Of a stretch of DNA of 61,746 nucleotides, positions 44,968 to 54,370 are shown in pieces. The position numbers and the translations under genes were made by a program. The DNA lies in the NCBI RefSeq assembly GCF_947491715.1, contig NZ_CANLKR010000029.1, positions 1 to 61,746 on the forward strand, given 5' to 3'. Positions within the stretch are counted from its first letter, which is position 1, and each line of letters opens with the position of its first letter. This stretch comes from an uncultured Shewanella sp. Lineage in GTDB: Bacteria; Pseudomonadota; Gammaproteobacteria; Enterobacterales; Shewanellaceae. A model generated the notes under the pieces. That model was given only the letters and a program-made list of their open reading frames with translations. It was not told the origin of the DNA and made no database searches.

Positions 44968-45372
44968 ATGATGGCAGGATTACTATCGAGTTTATTTTCA
45001 GGTAGCGTTGCCGAGCCTGTGGCCGCTATAGGATCGGTACTGGATGATTTATTTACCAGTGATGAGGAAAGATTGAATCTGGAAATGGTCAAGCAGCGAC
45101 TGGCGCAAAAGCCTGCTTTAGCCCAGACGGAAATCAATAAAGTTCAGGCCAGTCATCGCAGTGTGTTTGTGGCTGGGGCGCGGCCCTTTTTAATGTGGGT
45201 TTGTGGGTTAGGGTTTTTATTTGCCTTTGTGATCAATCCCGTGTTGCAGTGGTTGTTTCCTGATGTGGGGACACCTGAGTTGCCCTTAAATATTATGATG
45301 GAGCTCACCTTGGGGATGTTAGGCCTTGCGGGACTCAGAACGGTTGAAAAATTAAAAGGAGTGAGCAAATAA
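44968..45372 (+). CDS. Holin-like protein (3-TM holin family)
   Basis: The protein has 134 residues after an AAGGAGAG site. The N-terminal amphipathic part is followed by RSVFVAGARPFLMWVCGLGFLFAFVINPVLQWLF and LNIMMELTLGMLGLAGLRTVEKL, the pattern of the phage/GTA '3TM holin' family. Holins open the inner membrane so a lysozyme can reach the wall. No endolysin is adjacent; the nearest is at 51326. Presence inside the eCIS locus suggests a role in particle release. Confidence 0.8.
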   Translation: MMAGLLSSLFSGSVAEPVAAIGSVLDDLFTSDEERLNLEMVKQRLAQKPALAQTEINKVQASHRSVFVAGARPFLMWVCGLGFLFAFVINPVLQWLFPDVGTPELPLNIMMELTLGMLGLAGLRTVEKLKGVSK

Positions 45373-45635
45373 CGTAAAATCAGCCATGTAAAATAACTCA
45401 TGTACAGAGGGCGAAGGACAAGCGCGGTGAAAGCGCCATTGGAATAGCACAAGTTTAAACCTTGTTGGCCCCACTTTTGAGTTGTTAACCCTTTTCATTT
45501 TTTCACCTTTCACCTTTCACTTTTCACTTCTTCATTTTTTATTTCTTCATATACCGAAATACCGCTTGCTAACGTGCTTTTAGTGAATGTTTAAGCGGCT
45601 TAATACTGGGTTAGCTCATAAGGAAAGGGGTGGTT
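45373..45635. other. Intergenic region with CT-rich simple sequence
   Basis: Bases ~45488-45552 are a CACCTTT/CACTTTT/CTTCATT microsatellite-like stretch. No gene or clear terminator is seen. Confidence 0.4.
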
Positions 45636-46652
45636 ATGCTTGATGATTGTTTTAAAGCCCTTAGTTTAACGCTTTTAGGGGGGATCTTGCTGTGTGCTCA
45701 GCCTTCAGTGTTATTAGCCCAACAAGGGGGACTTCAAGCACAGAATGACTTGCCTGATGAATTTGAATTAATCACTCGTGATCTTGTGTTTGATAAAACA
45801 AGGCAGCGTGATTGGTATCAAAAACTCAATTATTACCTCGATGTCGCACATGAGGTGAGGCAAATAAGGTTAAGCCGAACGCCGACGAACTTGGCATTTA
45901 AAAAAAGTGAGTTAGACGCCCAATATGATGTCAGTACTGTGTCTTTCACCTTGGGCGGGAATCTGTTTAAGCGTACCTCGGTCTATGCCGATGTCATCTA
46001 TGAGCAATTTACGCTAGAAGGGGAAGTGGTTGAACACACTCAAAGTGATCTCGCTATCATTGAGCCGCTCATGTTCCGTCGAGGTCGGGGGCAAACGGAG
46101 TTATTTGTTGAATATGATGTGGGCCAAGGGGGGAGTGTCGGCCTAGATGGGTATTATGGACAGAGCCAATATGCAAATAATGAAGGTGGTGGCAGTTATC
46201 TTGATCAAGAGTTTGGTTTTGGCTTGATGGGCGCTTATCGGTTCGATTTTGATCACAGCGATCTCACGCTTGAGTCAATTTTCAGTTATCGGCAAGTGTT
46301 ACCTGGGGACAGTGATTTTAAAAATGTGTCCCAGCACTTTTATAGTGTGCTAACTCATTATCGTTATCGATTTGATTTTGCGCTGGAGTGCGATATTTAT
46401 GGCCGACTGTCTTACTACCCCGCCTTCGATCCCAATAGCTTTTGGGATACATCCTTTCTCTATTCTGTCGGGAGTGAACTCCGTTATCGTTTAACGCCTG
46501 CCATGTCGGTCTTTTTTCGTATCGAGCAGGCACAATTTAATAGGGGTGGCCAGATCAGTAGCGCCTTACTTAAATTCGAGTATCAGTTTGGTTTGAAACA
46601 AGGCAAGCGCCGAGCACGTCGCAATAAAATCCCTCAATTATTAATTCGCTAA
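45636..46652 (+). CDS. Outer-membrane-barrel-like protein, paralogue of the gene at 17256
   Basis: ATG 45636 (AAGGAAAGGGG upstream) gives 338 residues with a clear signal peptide (FKALSLTLLGGILLCAQPSVLLA). The mature region is rich in alternating strands and aromatic residues: DWYQKLNYYLDVAHEVRQI, VSFTLGGNLFKRTSVYADVIYEQF, VGSELRYRLTPAMSVFFRIEQAQF, LLKFEYQFGLKQGKRRARRN. These match the 17256 protein in order. The pair brackets the structural operon. It is probably an outer-membrane beta-barrel. A basic KRRAR tail after the last strand is unusual for a barrel. Confidence 0.65.
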   Translation: MLDDCFKALSLTLLGGILLCAQPSVLLAQQGGLQAQNDLPDEFELITRDLVFDKTRQRDWYQKLNYYLDVAHEVRQIRLSRTPTNLAFKKSELDAQYDVSTVSFTLGGNLFKRTSVYADVIYEQFTLEGEVVEHTQSDLAIIEPLMFRRGRGQTELFVEYDVGQGGSVGLDGYYGQSQYANNEGGGSYLDQEFGFGLMGAYRFDFDHSDLTLESIFSYRQVLPGDSDFKNVSQHFYSVLTHYRYRFDFALECDIYGRLSYYPAFDPNSFWDTSFLYSVGSELRYRLTPAMSVFFRIEQAQFNRGGQISSALLKFEYQFGLKQGKRRARRNKIPQLLIR

Positions 46653-46655
46653 CAA

Positions 46656-46837
46656 ATTTTGATGATTTGATGGGATGAATCGTGATGAGTAACGTCATTG
46701 CTATTGGTCTCGTTTGTGGAAGGGGTTTATGGGCAGTTGTATTTTGATGATTTGATGAGATGAATCGTGATGAGTAACGTCATTGCTATTGGCCTCGTTT
46801 GTGGAAGGGGTTTATGGGCAGTTGTATTTTGATGAAT
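46656..46837. repeat. Tandem 85-bp direct repeat (two copies plus a partial third)
   Basis: ATTTTGATGATTTGATG... at 46656-46740 is repeated at 46741-46825 with two mismatches seen, and a 12-bp third start follows. It fills the gap between the barrel gene and the next gene, and contains several ATGs without a long ORF. Confidence 0.9.
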
Positions 46838-46848
46838 AGAATGGATAA

Positions 46849-47814
46849 ATGATGCCGTTATTATTGGCCTGTTATGCGGGCGCGGGGGTGGGGTTACTCT
46901 TAGGTGTGATCATGGGAAGCAGTGTCACTCCAACGGTAGCGACCCTACTGAGTGTGCTAACCAGTTTACTGGGGGCGATGTTAGGCTTAAATGATGGTCA
47001 CTTTAGTGCGGCCAAAGCCATGAGGTTGGGCAGTTTTGGCTTTGCTTGTGTGTTGGGGGCCTATTTGGGCATTTATGTGCGCAGTCATAATACCCTTTCG
47101 CCTTCGCTTTTTGAGCTTAAAAGCCGCTATTTAGCCGTGGGCTTTAATGAACAGCAAGCTATTAATTTGGTTCATATTAAAGCTTTCGGCACACCGTTGA
47201 ACACTGAGCATGCAGTGGCTTCTGTTAACCAAACTGTGGCAGCCGCCCGGACTCAGAAAAATCAAGTTGATCCTGAAAAGCAGCTCAGTGAGCCGGCGCT
47301 TAAGCCATCTGCAGCGCCGGTGCCTGCATCGACGGCGTCTTCGGCTGCAATGGCGCCAACAACATTTGCTCACCAGCAGCATGCAAGTTTGCTCTTTTCC
47401 GCCAGTGTTCAAGCCCAAGCCTGTGATGAATTAATGAGTACAGATGACTCATTACCTCTGGATGAGGTGATGAATAATGTTGAACTTACCGGTGGGCAAT
47501 GGGAAGTTTTAGCCACAAATGTTCGCCAGCATATTGCCAGTGAACATCAAAAAGCGCTGTTGTTATTGGTTAAACACTTAGTGTGTGAACTGCCTGTACC
47601 ATGGCGCGCTGATGAAGCAATGACTGAAACGGCCTGCCTGTCATTGAGGCGTATTCAACAAACTTATCATAGTGATCTGTGGTTAACGCACCTTGCTACT
47701 CAACCACTCTGGCAACCCATTACTGAGCATATTCAACAGCAGAATGTGCCCACGAGTGTCAAGTCAGCAAGCCTTAACTATTCTTCTCCTCTTTTATGCG
47801 AGTCAGTGAAATGA
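46849..47814 (+). CDS. Membrane protein of unknown function
   Basis: The protein has about 321 residues. Three hydrophobic segments lie within the first ~80 (LLLACYAGAGVGLLLGVIMGS, VATLLSVLTSLLGAMLGL, LGSFGFACVLGAYLGIYV). A soluble Ala/Pro/Ser-rich linker (about 135-185) and a helical C-terminal part follow. The helix SRYLAVGFNEQQAINLVHIKAFG recurs as a motif in other membrane proteins, but I do not know its role. The stop overlaps the protease start (ATGA), so the two are translationally coupled and likely work together. Confidence 0.65.
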   Translation: MMPLLLACYAGAGVGLLLGVIMGSSVTPTVATLLSVLTSLLGAMLGLNDGHFSAAKAMRLGSFGFACVLGAYLGIYVRSHNTLSPSLFELKSRYLAVGFNEQQAINLVHIKAFGTPLNTEHAVASVNQTVAAARTQKNQVDPEKQLSEPALKPSAAPVPASTASSAAMAPTTFAHQQHASLLFSASVQAQACDELMSTDDSLPLDEVMNNVELTGGQWEVLATNVRQHIASEHQKALLLLVKHLVCELPVPWRADEAMTETACLSLRRIQQTYHSDLWLTHLATQPLWQPITEHIQQQNVPTSVKSASLNYSSPLLCESVK

Positions 47815-49460
47815 AATGTCATTATTGGTGTTTAGTTTGCCTATGGGCTGCGTTGAATGTGCAAGCCGAATTTGATCCTGAAACCTTGAGTCAGTCGACA
47901 GTGAGGGTGCAAGTTAAGGACAAAGGACGCTTAGTGTCCGTGGCGAGTGGATTTGTTTGGAAAACACCGTCTCAAGTGGTGACGTCTTTACATGTGATGC
48001 AGGACAGTCCCAACAGTCAGATCATCATTGAATTTGGTAAAAAGCGACGTAAGGCTAAGGTTAAGGCGGTATTGATGGAGGCGGATCTGGTGTTGCTGGA
48101 AGTCAGCCGTCCCATCAAAGAATGGCGACCTCTAGAGGACTTCGAGGGGGAGAAACCGCCTTATAAAACGCGTATCACCGCCCTTGGGTATCACCATGGG
48201 GCATTGGGCATGAGTACCAGAGAGTTATTGAAAGGCTATGCCAAACCGGAAATATTGCAGCAGTTATTGCCTCCGCAAGCGGTGGCTATTTTGCAACAAA
48301 CCAATATGCCCAGTGTCACTTTACCGATTTATTATTTAGATGGCAGTTTATTACCCGGCTACTCAGGTGCCCCCGTGGTTGATTTACGTGGGCGCTTGAT
48401 AGGCATTGGTAATGGTGGACTGGAAAATGGGGCGGCGAATGTGAGTTGGGTGATCCCTGCATCATTTTTAACCGCGTTAGAGCAATCGAATAAGGCAAGC
48501 TTGCCGAATAAAATGGCGCAAAAGAGTCTATTATTTTCGCTAGACAGACGAACGATAACACCGAAAAAAGCCCAATTACAGTCCCCTAGAAAGCGTCATG
48601 ATAACAATCCATTTAATTGGTTTTTTGCCTCGGCGGTGGCCAGCCCTTTATGGGAAAAGGATCATGACTTTTCTCCTTTTGGCGTCGATTATCAGGAAGT
48701 GACTTATCAGCAGTTTCGCTTTATTAAGGTCAAGCAGCGACGTTACGCACAAATGATAGCATCATCCGGCACCCCTAAGTTGCTCAATCATGTGTTAACC
48801 ATTTTTAGTCATTTCTTTCCCGACATTAGCATTGATTATCAAAATCAGTTATTTGATGTGTATACCGATCCCCATTATGGATTAAATATTGTGGTGCCTG
48901 CGGGGGCTGAGCTGATCACCGATGATGGTTTTTTATTGGCGAAGGGGCAGGGATTGTGCCGTACTTGTGCCTTTGAAATTCAATATCATGCTCGCTTGCT
49001 CAGTGAGGAGCGTCAATTAAGGGTGGTGAAAACCCCGATGCGTTTTTTAAATGATATTGCCGATCAACATTGGGAAGAGCTGAATCAAGAAGGGGATTAT
49101 GATGAATACAGCCAATTACGCCAAATTGAGCGAGCAGGGAGCTATCGTTATGTATTAAGGGCGGTATTTTCAGACTTTTTAGAGCCTTTTAAGGATAAAT
49201 TTGAGTTAAATTACTATTCTGCTGCCATTAGCCGTAATGCGTGGTTTCAAGCTCAGGGGATCATTAATCCGTTTACTGTGTCGTTTGTCAGGCAAATTAA
49301 GCGCAATAAGGGCTTAAATTGTCAGCAAGCAATGCTATCGAGGTTACAACATGATTTTTGCAGACAAGTACTCACCGCATTTCATGTACTCACTAGCACC
49401 CATTTAACGTCTTTTTCGAATCGCATTTTTACCCCTGAACCCTTAATTCTTAATCCTTAA
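47811..49460 (+). CDS. Secreted trypsin-like serine protease (S1/DegP-like)
   Basis: ATG 47811 lies inside the ATGA overlap and gives 549 residues with a signal peptide (MKCHYWCLVCLWAALNVQA). The chymotrypsin-fold triad is readable: H61 in VVTSLHVMQ, D92 in MEADLVLLEV, S185 in PGYSGAPVVD. RLIGIGNGG follows as expected. There is no PDZ domain. The C-terminal ~280 residues are an extra domain of unknown family. It probably acts in the periplasm on envelope or particle proteins; this is inferred from its position among the barrel, lipoprotein and lysozyme genes. Confidence 0.8.
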   Translation: MKCHYWCLVCLWAALNVQAEFDPETLSQSTVRVQVKDKGRLVSVASGFVWKTPSQVVTSLHVMQDSPNSQIIIEFGKKRRKAKVKAVLMEADLVLLEVSRPIKEWRPLEDFEGEKPPYKTRITALGYHHGALGMSTRELLKGYAKPEILQQLLPPQAVAILQQTNMPSVTLPIYYLDGSLLPGYSGAPVVDLRGRLIGIGNGGLENGAANVSWVIPASFLTALEQSNKASLPNKMAQKSLLFSLDRRTITPKKAQLQSPRKRHDNNPFNWFFASAVASPLWEKDHDFSPFGVDYQEVTYQQFRFIKVKQRRYAQMIASSGTPKLLNHVLTIFSHFFPDISIDYQNQLFDVYTDPHYGLNIVVPAGAELITDDGFLLAKGQGLCRTCAFEIQYHARLLSEERQLRVVKTPMRFLNDIADQHWEELNQEGDYDEYSQLRQIERAGSYRYVLRAVFSDFLEPFKDKFELNYYSAAISRNAWFQAQGIINPFTVSFVRQIKRNKGLNCQQAMLSRLQHDFCRQVLTAFHVLTSTHLTSFSNRIFTPEPLILNP

Positions 49461-49536
49461 CCCTTAACTTTGACCCCTGAGTGTTGGCTCTTGGGGCGCT
49501 ATCTCTTTTATTTTTTATATTGTTATAGGCGTATGT

Positions 49537-51315
49537 ATGAGAGTAAAGCAAATTCGCGTGCTGTTGTTGTGTTTATTGGTTGTGATTTTACCTGCTTGTT
49601 TAGAAGAGGGAGTCACAAGGGGCGATAAAAAGTGGTTGTTAAACGCATCCATTCTTAAGGGGCAATTGAAAAAGGCCTCCGTTAGCGTGTTTGATAATCA
49701 AGGTCATTGGCTGTGGAAGGGGGAGTCTGATAGTCAGGGGAAAGTCTCTATTCCCCTTTTTAGTCAGCTGAGTGGTGAGTTATCAATAGAGGTGGTGGCA
49801 GGTGACGAGACGCGTATGCGGTGTGATGCTAAAACCTGTGTTGATCAGAGTACGCAAGTCATTTATCAATTTAATGACATCATGCCAAGTGTGGGATTAG
49901 ATGCCTTGAAATTATCAAGCTATGTGGATTTAAAGCATCTCAATGATAATCAAAATCAAATGACACAGGTAAACAGTTTAACGCATTTAGCGAAAACCTA
50001 TTTAGATACTGCAACCCCTATACTGCTTGAGCGAGAAGATGAGGATTTTGCGCGGTATGGGCAATATGCCAGTCAAGTGATTTTACGGGCATTAGGCTTG
50101 GTGCTACCCGGTGATGTGGATCTGTTTTCTTTATCGCAAATTGATTTAAATGAAACAGTGCAATTTGAAGGAATGAGTGAACAGTTAATCTTATTGAGTT
50201 TAATTAATGCCAGTTTTTCAAGTGACATTCATGCCATTAATGACCTCTCTTTAGCATTACAGGCTTTTAGCGTGGATCCGACCAATCTTCAGCTGCAAAA
50301 TACATTAGAGCGTGTTCAAAAAGGCGTATTAAAAGCAACTGAAGCATTAACCACGTTACCTGAAATGCCTAAGGTGCCGACCAAGGTGGCCAACCAAATT
50401 GACACTGCAGCGACGACACCGCTGGATTTTAGTGCGTTGACACAAGCGATGATATTCAATCCCCCAGTGCCTGATGACAATGAGATCAAGCAGATCAGCG
50501 CATCAAGTAGTCACTGGTCACCCACAATCAGTAATATCAGAGAAAAAACATGGTGGTGGGTGAGTCAAGAAGAAAGTGGGGTCAATGAATGGATCCAATT
50601 GGATTATGCGCAATCCATTCGACCAAGCTATTTCAGATTGTCTGTAGATAAACGGTTTCAAGGTGTTGAGCTTAAATTACAAGGGAGAAGTATTGAGGAG
50701 CCTGTGTGGGTAGACTTAACGGATAACTTATCTGGCTCCCTTACCGCTCAGGGACAGCTGGATGAGAAGAACACCCTAACCTTATTGTCCCCTTTGGCAC
50801 TTTCTGCTGCATATTCATCGTTTCGCTTGTACTCCTTACCCCCAAATGTCATTTGGCTCGAAGCCTTTTGTGTATTCATTGGCACTGATGAGCCCGAAGG
50901 GAGGTGTGTCAATGATCCATCAGTGCAGCCGGAGTCGGTACTGACATCCTCATTGTATTTTTCACCCAAAAACGTGATTGAAGATCAAGGCCATTTTTGG
51001 TTAAGTGGTATTGCAGCAGGTGAGCCGCAGTGGTTATCAATTGAATATTTTAATGCTTTTCAGGCGCAAAGAGTCCACTTGAGTGCGCACAAGGATTATT
51101 TGGGGACTCAGCCCGTCATTCAGGGGATGGACAGCCAAGGGGAGTGGCACACTTTACTTGAGCTGGATGTGAATGCATTACAAAAAGAAGCGAATGATAA
51201 GGGGATCTTATCCGTTGATTTGCGATTAGATGCGCATCAAGCCTATCAAAGGTATCGATATTACTCTGATGTCACAATATTTGTTCAACTTTTCTCTTTG
51301 ACTTTTACTCCATAA
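49537..51315 (+). CDS. Lipoprotein with carbohydrate-binding-like C-terminal part
   Basis: The protein has 592 residues. The signal and lipobox are RVLLLCLLVVILPAC, cleaved before Cys21. A carboxypeptidase-regulatory-like segment follows (ASVSVFDNQGHWLWKGESDSQGKVSIPL), then helices. There are two beta-rich segments at about 325-420 and 445-590 (SSHWSPTISNIREKTWWWVSQEESG, EWIQLDYAQSIRPSYFRLSVDKRF) with the look of discoidin/F5-8C modules. It is anchored in a membrane leaflet and might touch polysaccharide. It starts 76 bp after the protease gene and ends 10 bp before the lysozyme gene. Confidence 0.7.
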   Translation: MRVKQIRVLLLCLLVVILPACLEEGVTRGDKKWLLNASILKGQLKKASVSVFDNQGHWLWKGESDSQGKVSIPLFSQLSGELSIEVVAGDETRMRCDAKTCVDQSTQVIYQFNDIMPSVGLDALKLSSYVDLKHLNDNQNQMTQVNSLTHLAKTYLDTATPILLEREDEDFARYGQYASQVILRALGLVLPGDVDLFSLSQIDLNETVQFEGMSEQLILLSLINASFSSDIHAINDLSLALQAFSVDPTNLQLQNTLERVQKGVLKATEALTTLPEMPKVPTKVANQIDTAATTPLDFSALTQAMIFNPPVPDDNEIKQISASSSHWSPTISNIREKTWWWVSQEESGVNEWIQLDYAQSIRPSYFRLSVDKRFQGVELKLQGRSIEEPVWVDLTDNLSGSLTAQGQLDEKNTLTLLSPLALSAAYSSFRLYSLPPNVIWLEAFCVFIGTDEPEGRCVNDPSVQPESVLTSSLYFSPKNVIEDQGHFWLSGIAAGEPQWLSIEYFNAFQAQRVHLSAHKDYLGTQPVIQGMDSQGEWHTLLELDVNALQKEANDKGILSVDLRLDAHQAYQRYRYYSDVTIFVQLFSLTFTP

Positions 51316-51325
51316 GGAAGATGAC

Positions 51326-51880
51326 ATGATAGATTTTACGTTTATAGAAGCGTTAGAAGGCAACACGCTTAATGCCTATGTGCCGGATCCTGAGCACAGT
51401 CAGTCAGGGGTGACGATAGGTTGTGGATTTGATCTGGGGGCGCGTTCCCGTTGTGAATTGGAGCAGGTATTTCCCCCTGAGCTGGCCAAAAAACTCACGC
51501 CTTATGCTGGGTTGAGAAAACAGCAAGCTCAAGCCGCCTTAGTGAGTTCACCTTTGGCGCTATGCTCAGGTGAGGTGTCTGAAATTAACGGTTATGCAAA
51601 GAAACAGGCTCTGGAGCGACTTGAATCCTTATGGCAAGATTCCCATGGTTTTGTGCCTTTTGATTGCTTACCTTCACCTTGTCAAACTGTGATTGCCTCG
51701 GTGGCATTTCAATATGGCAATTTATCTATTCGCACGCCTAACTTTTGGCGTCAGGTGTCATCCGGTGATTGGTTTGCAGCACTTGAAAATTTACGTGATT
51801 TCAAAGATATGTATATGACTCGTCGTAACAAGGAAGCCGATTTATTAGAATCTTGGCTGATAAAAGGTGAAACGGCTTAA
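51326..51880 (+). CDS. T4-lysozyme/pesticin-type muramidase
   Basis: The protein has 184 residues. FIEALEGNTLNAYVPDP gives E11 at the T4-lysozyme Glu11 position, and GVTIGCGFDLG matches the T-I-G-x-G region carrying the catalytic Thr26. The C-terminal FQYGNLSIRTPNFWRQVSSGDWFAALENLRDF fits the pesticin/phage lysozyme family. It cleaves the MurNAc-GlcNAc bond of peptidoglycan. No signal peptide is seen, so it would need the holin at 44968 to reach the wall, as in phage lysis. A strong AAGGAAG site precedes the ATG. Confidence 0.83.
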   Translation: MIDFTFIEALEGNTLNAYVPDPEHSQSGVTIGCGFDLGARSRCELEQVFPPELAKKLTPYAGLRKQQAQAALVSSPLALCSGEVSEINGYAKKQALERLESLWQDSHGFVPFDCLPSPCQTVIASVAFQYGNLSIRTPNFWRQVSSGDWFAALENLRDFKDMYMTRRNKEADLLESWLIKGETA

Positions 51881-51987
51881 GTCTATTTAATCATGGATTA
51901 ATGTCACTTTTATCTCGCTTTCCTCCATTTCCCTTCGATAACTCTGTGCCGTTCATGTGTGAGTGGCACGCTTTTAAAAGTCTGTTA

Positions 51988-54252
51988 ATGATGAAAAATG
52001 TATTGAAAAATAACCGCCGTGGCATCCTGCTATGGTTGCTGACTTGTGCGCCATTTTTGCTTGAGTCCAGTGAGAATATTGGTGATGAGTCAAATTTATG
52101 TGGTGATATTGGCTTATTCAGTTTCAATCGTATTGCCAATCGAACTGTGATGCAGTGTGGGGCTTATCAAATCAATGAATTCAGTTATTCTGTGGATGCA
52201 ATATTGACAAGCACCACAATGGAATATCGATTTCATCAAGGCAGTGGAACGGATGGGGATGGCAGTGATGAGAGCTTAATTCCCAGTGGCGATTTACTCA
52301 GTCCTGATGGGCTAGAGCAAACGGCATTTTCGAGTGCAAGAGGCAGTGCTGGCTCGACGAATGATGGCAGCGATGTGCTTGTTCAGCACAATCTAGTGTC
52401 TTCAAATATTATATTTAATTTCAATCAGTTTACTGAGTATTGGATAGAAGCCAGCGCGCCTCTTTTTACCCTATCGATTTGTTATGGTAATGCACCGGGT
52501 CCTGATGCTTATGGCAAAGATGATGGATTTTTATCATCGGGTGAGCAGTTCTTTCATGTCGATGCGACCCTGATAAGCCCTCACTTAGAGATTATTGGCG
52601 TCACTGACTTATATCACAATCAAGTTATGGTTAGGGTGAATGCGAGTTTAGCGGCAAGTGTTTATTGGTTGGTTATTCCAAAGGGGGAGGTGGCGCCCAG
52701 TGCCGAGGAGATTGTCAGTGGAACGGATTATGCCAGTGTGGAAATTGTTGCGGCGGGAAACCTTTCACTGACGGCAAATGATGAGACAGAGTTGGTGGTG
52801 AGCGGATTAATAGAAGCCACTGAATATGATCTTTATTTTGTTGCTAATGGGGATTATTTAGGTTGCATTGCACCCAAAGTCAGTGTGACAACACCGCCTT
52901 TTATTGAAGGCGTTCCTCCATTAACAGTGCTTCAAGATCAGCGATATGCATTTACGCCTTTCCACAATGCTGTCGATGCTAATGCATTAACTTTCTCAGT
53001 ACTTAATGCGCCGACTTGGATGCATATCGATTCGGTAACGGGGTTGCTGTCTGGCACACCTAATAATGGTGATGTTGGCATCTATCCTAATATTGTGCTG
53101 TCAGTGACGGATGGAATAGTGAGTGGACAGTTACCGGCTTTTGAATTGGAAGTGATCAATGTTAACGATTCGCCTGTGATCTCAGGTAATGCCTATCCTT
53201 TGGTTTATCAGGATGAAGCCTATACTTTTACGCCAGTGACACAAGATATTGATGGTGATAGCTTAACCTTTAGTATTGGCAATAAACCCGATTGGGCAAT
53301 GTTTGACGAAACAACCGGTACCTTATTCGGTACGCCGACAAATGATGATGTCGGCATTGATTACGATATACGGATCACCGCCTCTGATGCAGAGTTGCAG
53401 GCCAGTTTAGTCTTTACCATTACAGTGATTAATGTTAATGATCCGCCAATAATCAATCCACTACAGCCGATTTTGGCTTATCAAGATCAGGATTATTTTT
53501 TTCAGTTTGAGGCGGTGGATGTTGATGGCGATGGGCTCACTTTTGACATTGAAAATAAACCTAATTGGGCTAGTTTTAATCCGTTAACGGGGGAATTAAC
53601 CGGCACACCTCATAATGATGATGTGGGGATTTATTCCCATTTGATTGTTACCGTCAGCGATGGACAAGAGATGAGCAGTGGAATATTTTCGGTGGAGGTG
53701 GAGAATGTCAATGATCCGCCCTCAATAGTGGATGAGCAATTTGTATTAGTGTCGGGAAGCCGTATTCTATTTACGCCCAGTGTGGTGGATATTGATGATG
53801 ATCCTTTAACGTTAGTGATCGCCAAGTCGCCCACTTTTGGTTATTTAAGCGAGGTGAATGGTCAATGGTATTATCAGGCCGATGCCGATTTTGTGGGGCA
53901 AGACAGTTTTGATCTCCGTGTACAAGATGATATCGGTGCAGTGGCGACAGCCCAGTTCATTGTGGATGTGGTTGAGGCCCAGGAGATAGTGCAAAATGAT
54001 GTCATCGAGCAAGATGAAGCGATTGATAAAGTGTATGTGCTCGATGTGTTAGATAATGATTATGATGAATCAAATGAGCACATTAGCTTAGTGGCTTCCA
54101 TCAGCATCGATGGCGTGGCCAGCGTGGATGACAGTGTGATTAAGTTTACGTTAACTAATCAAAATAATCGTTTTGTGACAATCAATTATATTATTAAAAA
54201 CGAAAATGGCCATTTTGCCTATGCGCAAGTGAATTTAGTGATAAGTGAGTAA
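51988..54252 (+). CDS. Secreted protein with cadherin-like/putative-Ig repeats
   Basis: The frame is open from 51901, but ATG 51988 or 51991 puts a signal peptide (NNRRGILLWLLTCAPFLLESS) at the start; about 755 residues. Residues ~35-330 are Cys-containing beta domains including a fibronectin-like part. Three clear He_PIG/cadherin-like repeats follow, each with a DxDGD...LTF and a TGxLxGTP-x-NxDVG motif (LFGTPTNDDVGIDYDI, LTGTPHNDDVGIYSHL), then two more related modules. These are Ca-binding adhesion-type repeats, probably on the surface or secreted. It is the last gene before the strong terminator. A link to eCIS function is unproven. Confidence 0.75.
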   Translation: MMKNVLKNNRRGILLWLLTCAPFLLESSENIGDESNLCGDIGLFSFNRIANRTVMQCGAYQINEFSYSVDAILTSTTMEYRFHQGSGTDGDGSDESLIPSGDLLSPDGLEQTAFSSARGSAGSTNDGSDVLVQHNLVSSNIIFNFNQFTEYWIEASAPLFTLSICYGNAPGPDAYGKDDGFLSSGEQFFHVDATLISPHLEIIGVTDLYHNQVMVRVNASLAASVYWLVIPKGEVAPSAEEIVSGTDYASVEIVAAGNLSLTANDETELVVSGLIEATEYDLYFVANGDYLGCIAPKVSVTTPPFIEGVPPLTVLQDQRYAFTPFHNAVDANALTFSVLNAPTWMHIDSVTGLLSGTPNNGDVGIYPNIVLSVTDGIVSGQLPAFELEVINVNDSPVISGNAYPLVYQDEAYTFTPVTQDIDGDSLTFSIGNKPDWAMFDETTGTLFGTPTNDDVGIDYDIRITASDAELQASLVFTITVINVNDPPIINPLQPILAYQDQDYFFQFEAVDVDGDGLTFDIENKPNWASFNPLTGELTGTPHNDDVGIYSHLIVTVSDGQEMSSGIFSVEVENVNDPPSIVDEQFVLVSGSRILFTPSVVDIDDDPLTLVIAKSPTFGYLSEVNGQWYYQADADFVGQDSFDLRVQDDIGAVATAQFIVDVVEAQEIVQNDVIEQDEAIDKVYVLDVLDNDYDESNEHISLVASISIDGVASVDDSVIKFTLTNQNNRFVTINYIIKNENGHFAYAQVNLVISE

Positions 54253-54333
54253 TGTTTCCTAAATGCTAAATTAAGTCGGAACTAGTAGTGTCTCTTTCTT
54301 AAATTCTAGCGTTGGATAAATACAGGTTCGATA

Positions 54334-54370
54334 AAAATCCGCCTCATTTTATGAGGCGGATTTTTTTGTT
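54334..54370 (+). terminator. Rho-independent terminator
   Basis: AAATCCGCCTCAT-TTT-ATGAGGCGGATTT is a perfect 13-bp stem with a 3-base loop and a T7 run. Symmetric A/T flanks would let it work in both directions. It closes the 45.6-54.3 kb block. Confidence 0.95.

Noticed and set aside
17256..45372. Ordinary prophage or R-type pyocin
   Set aside because: No terminase, portal, capsid, integrase or phage regulator is present. Afp7/11/12/14-type proteins and DUF4157 cargo fit an eCIS instead.
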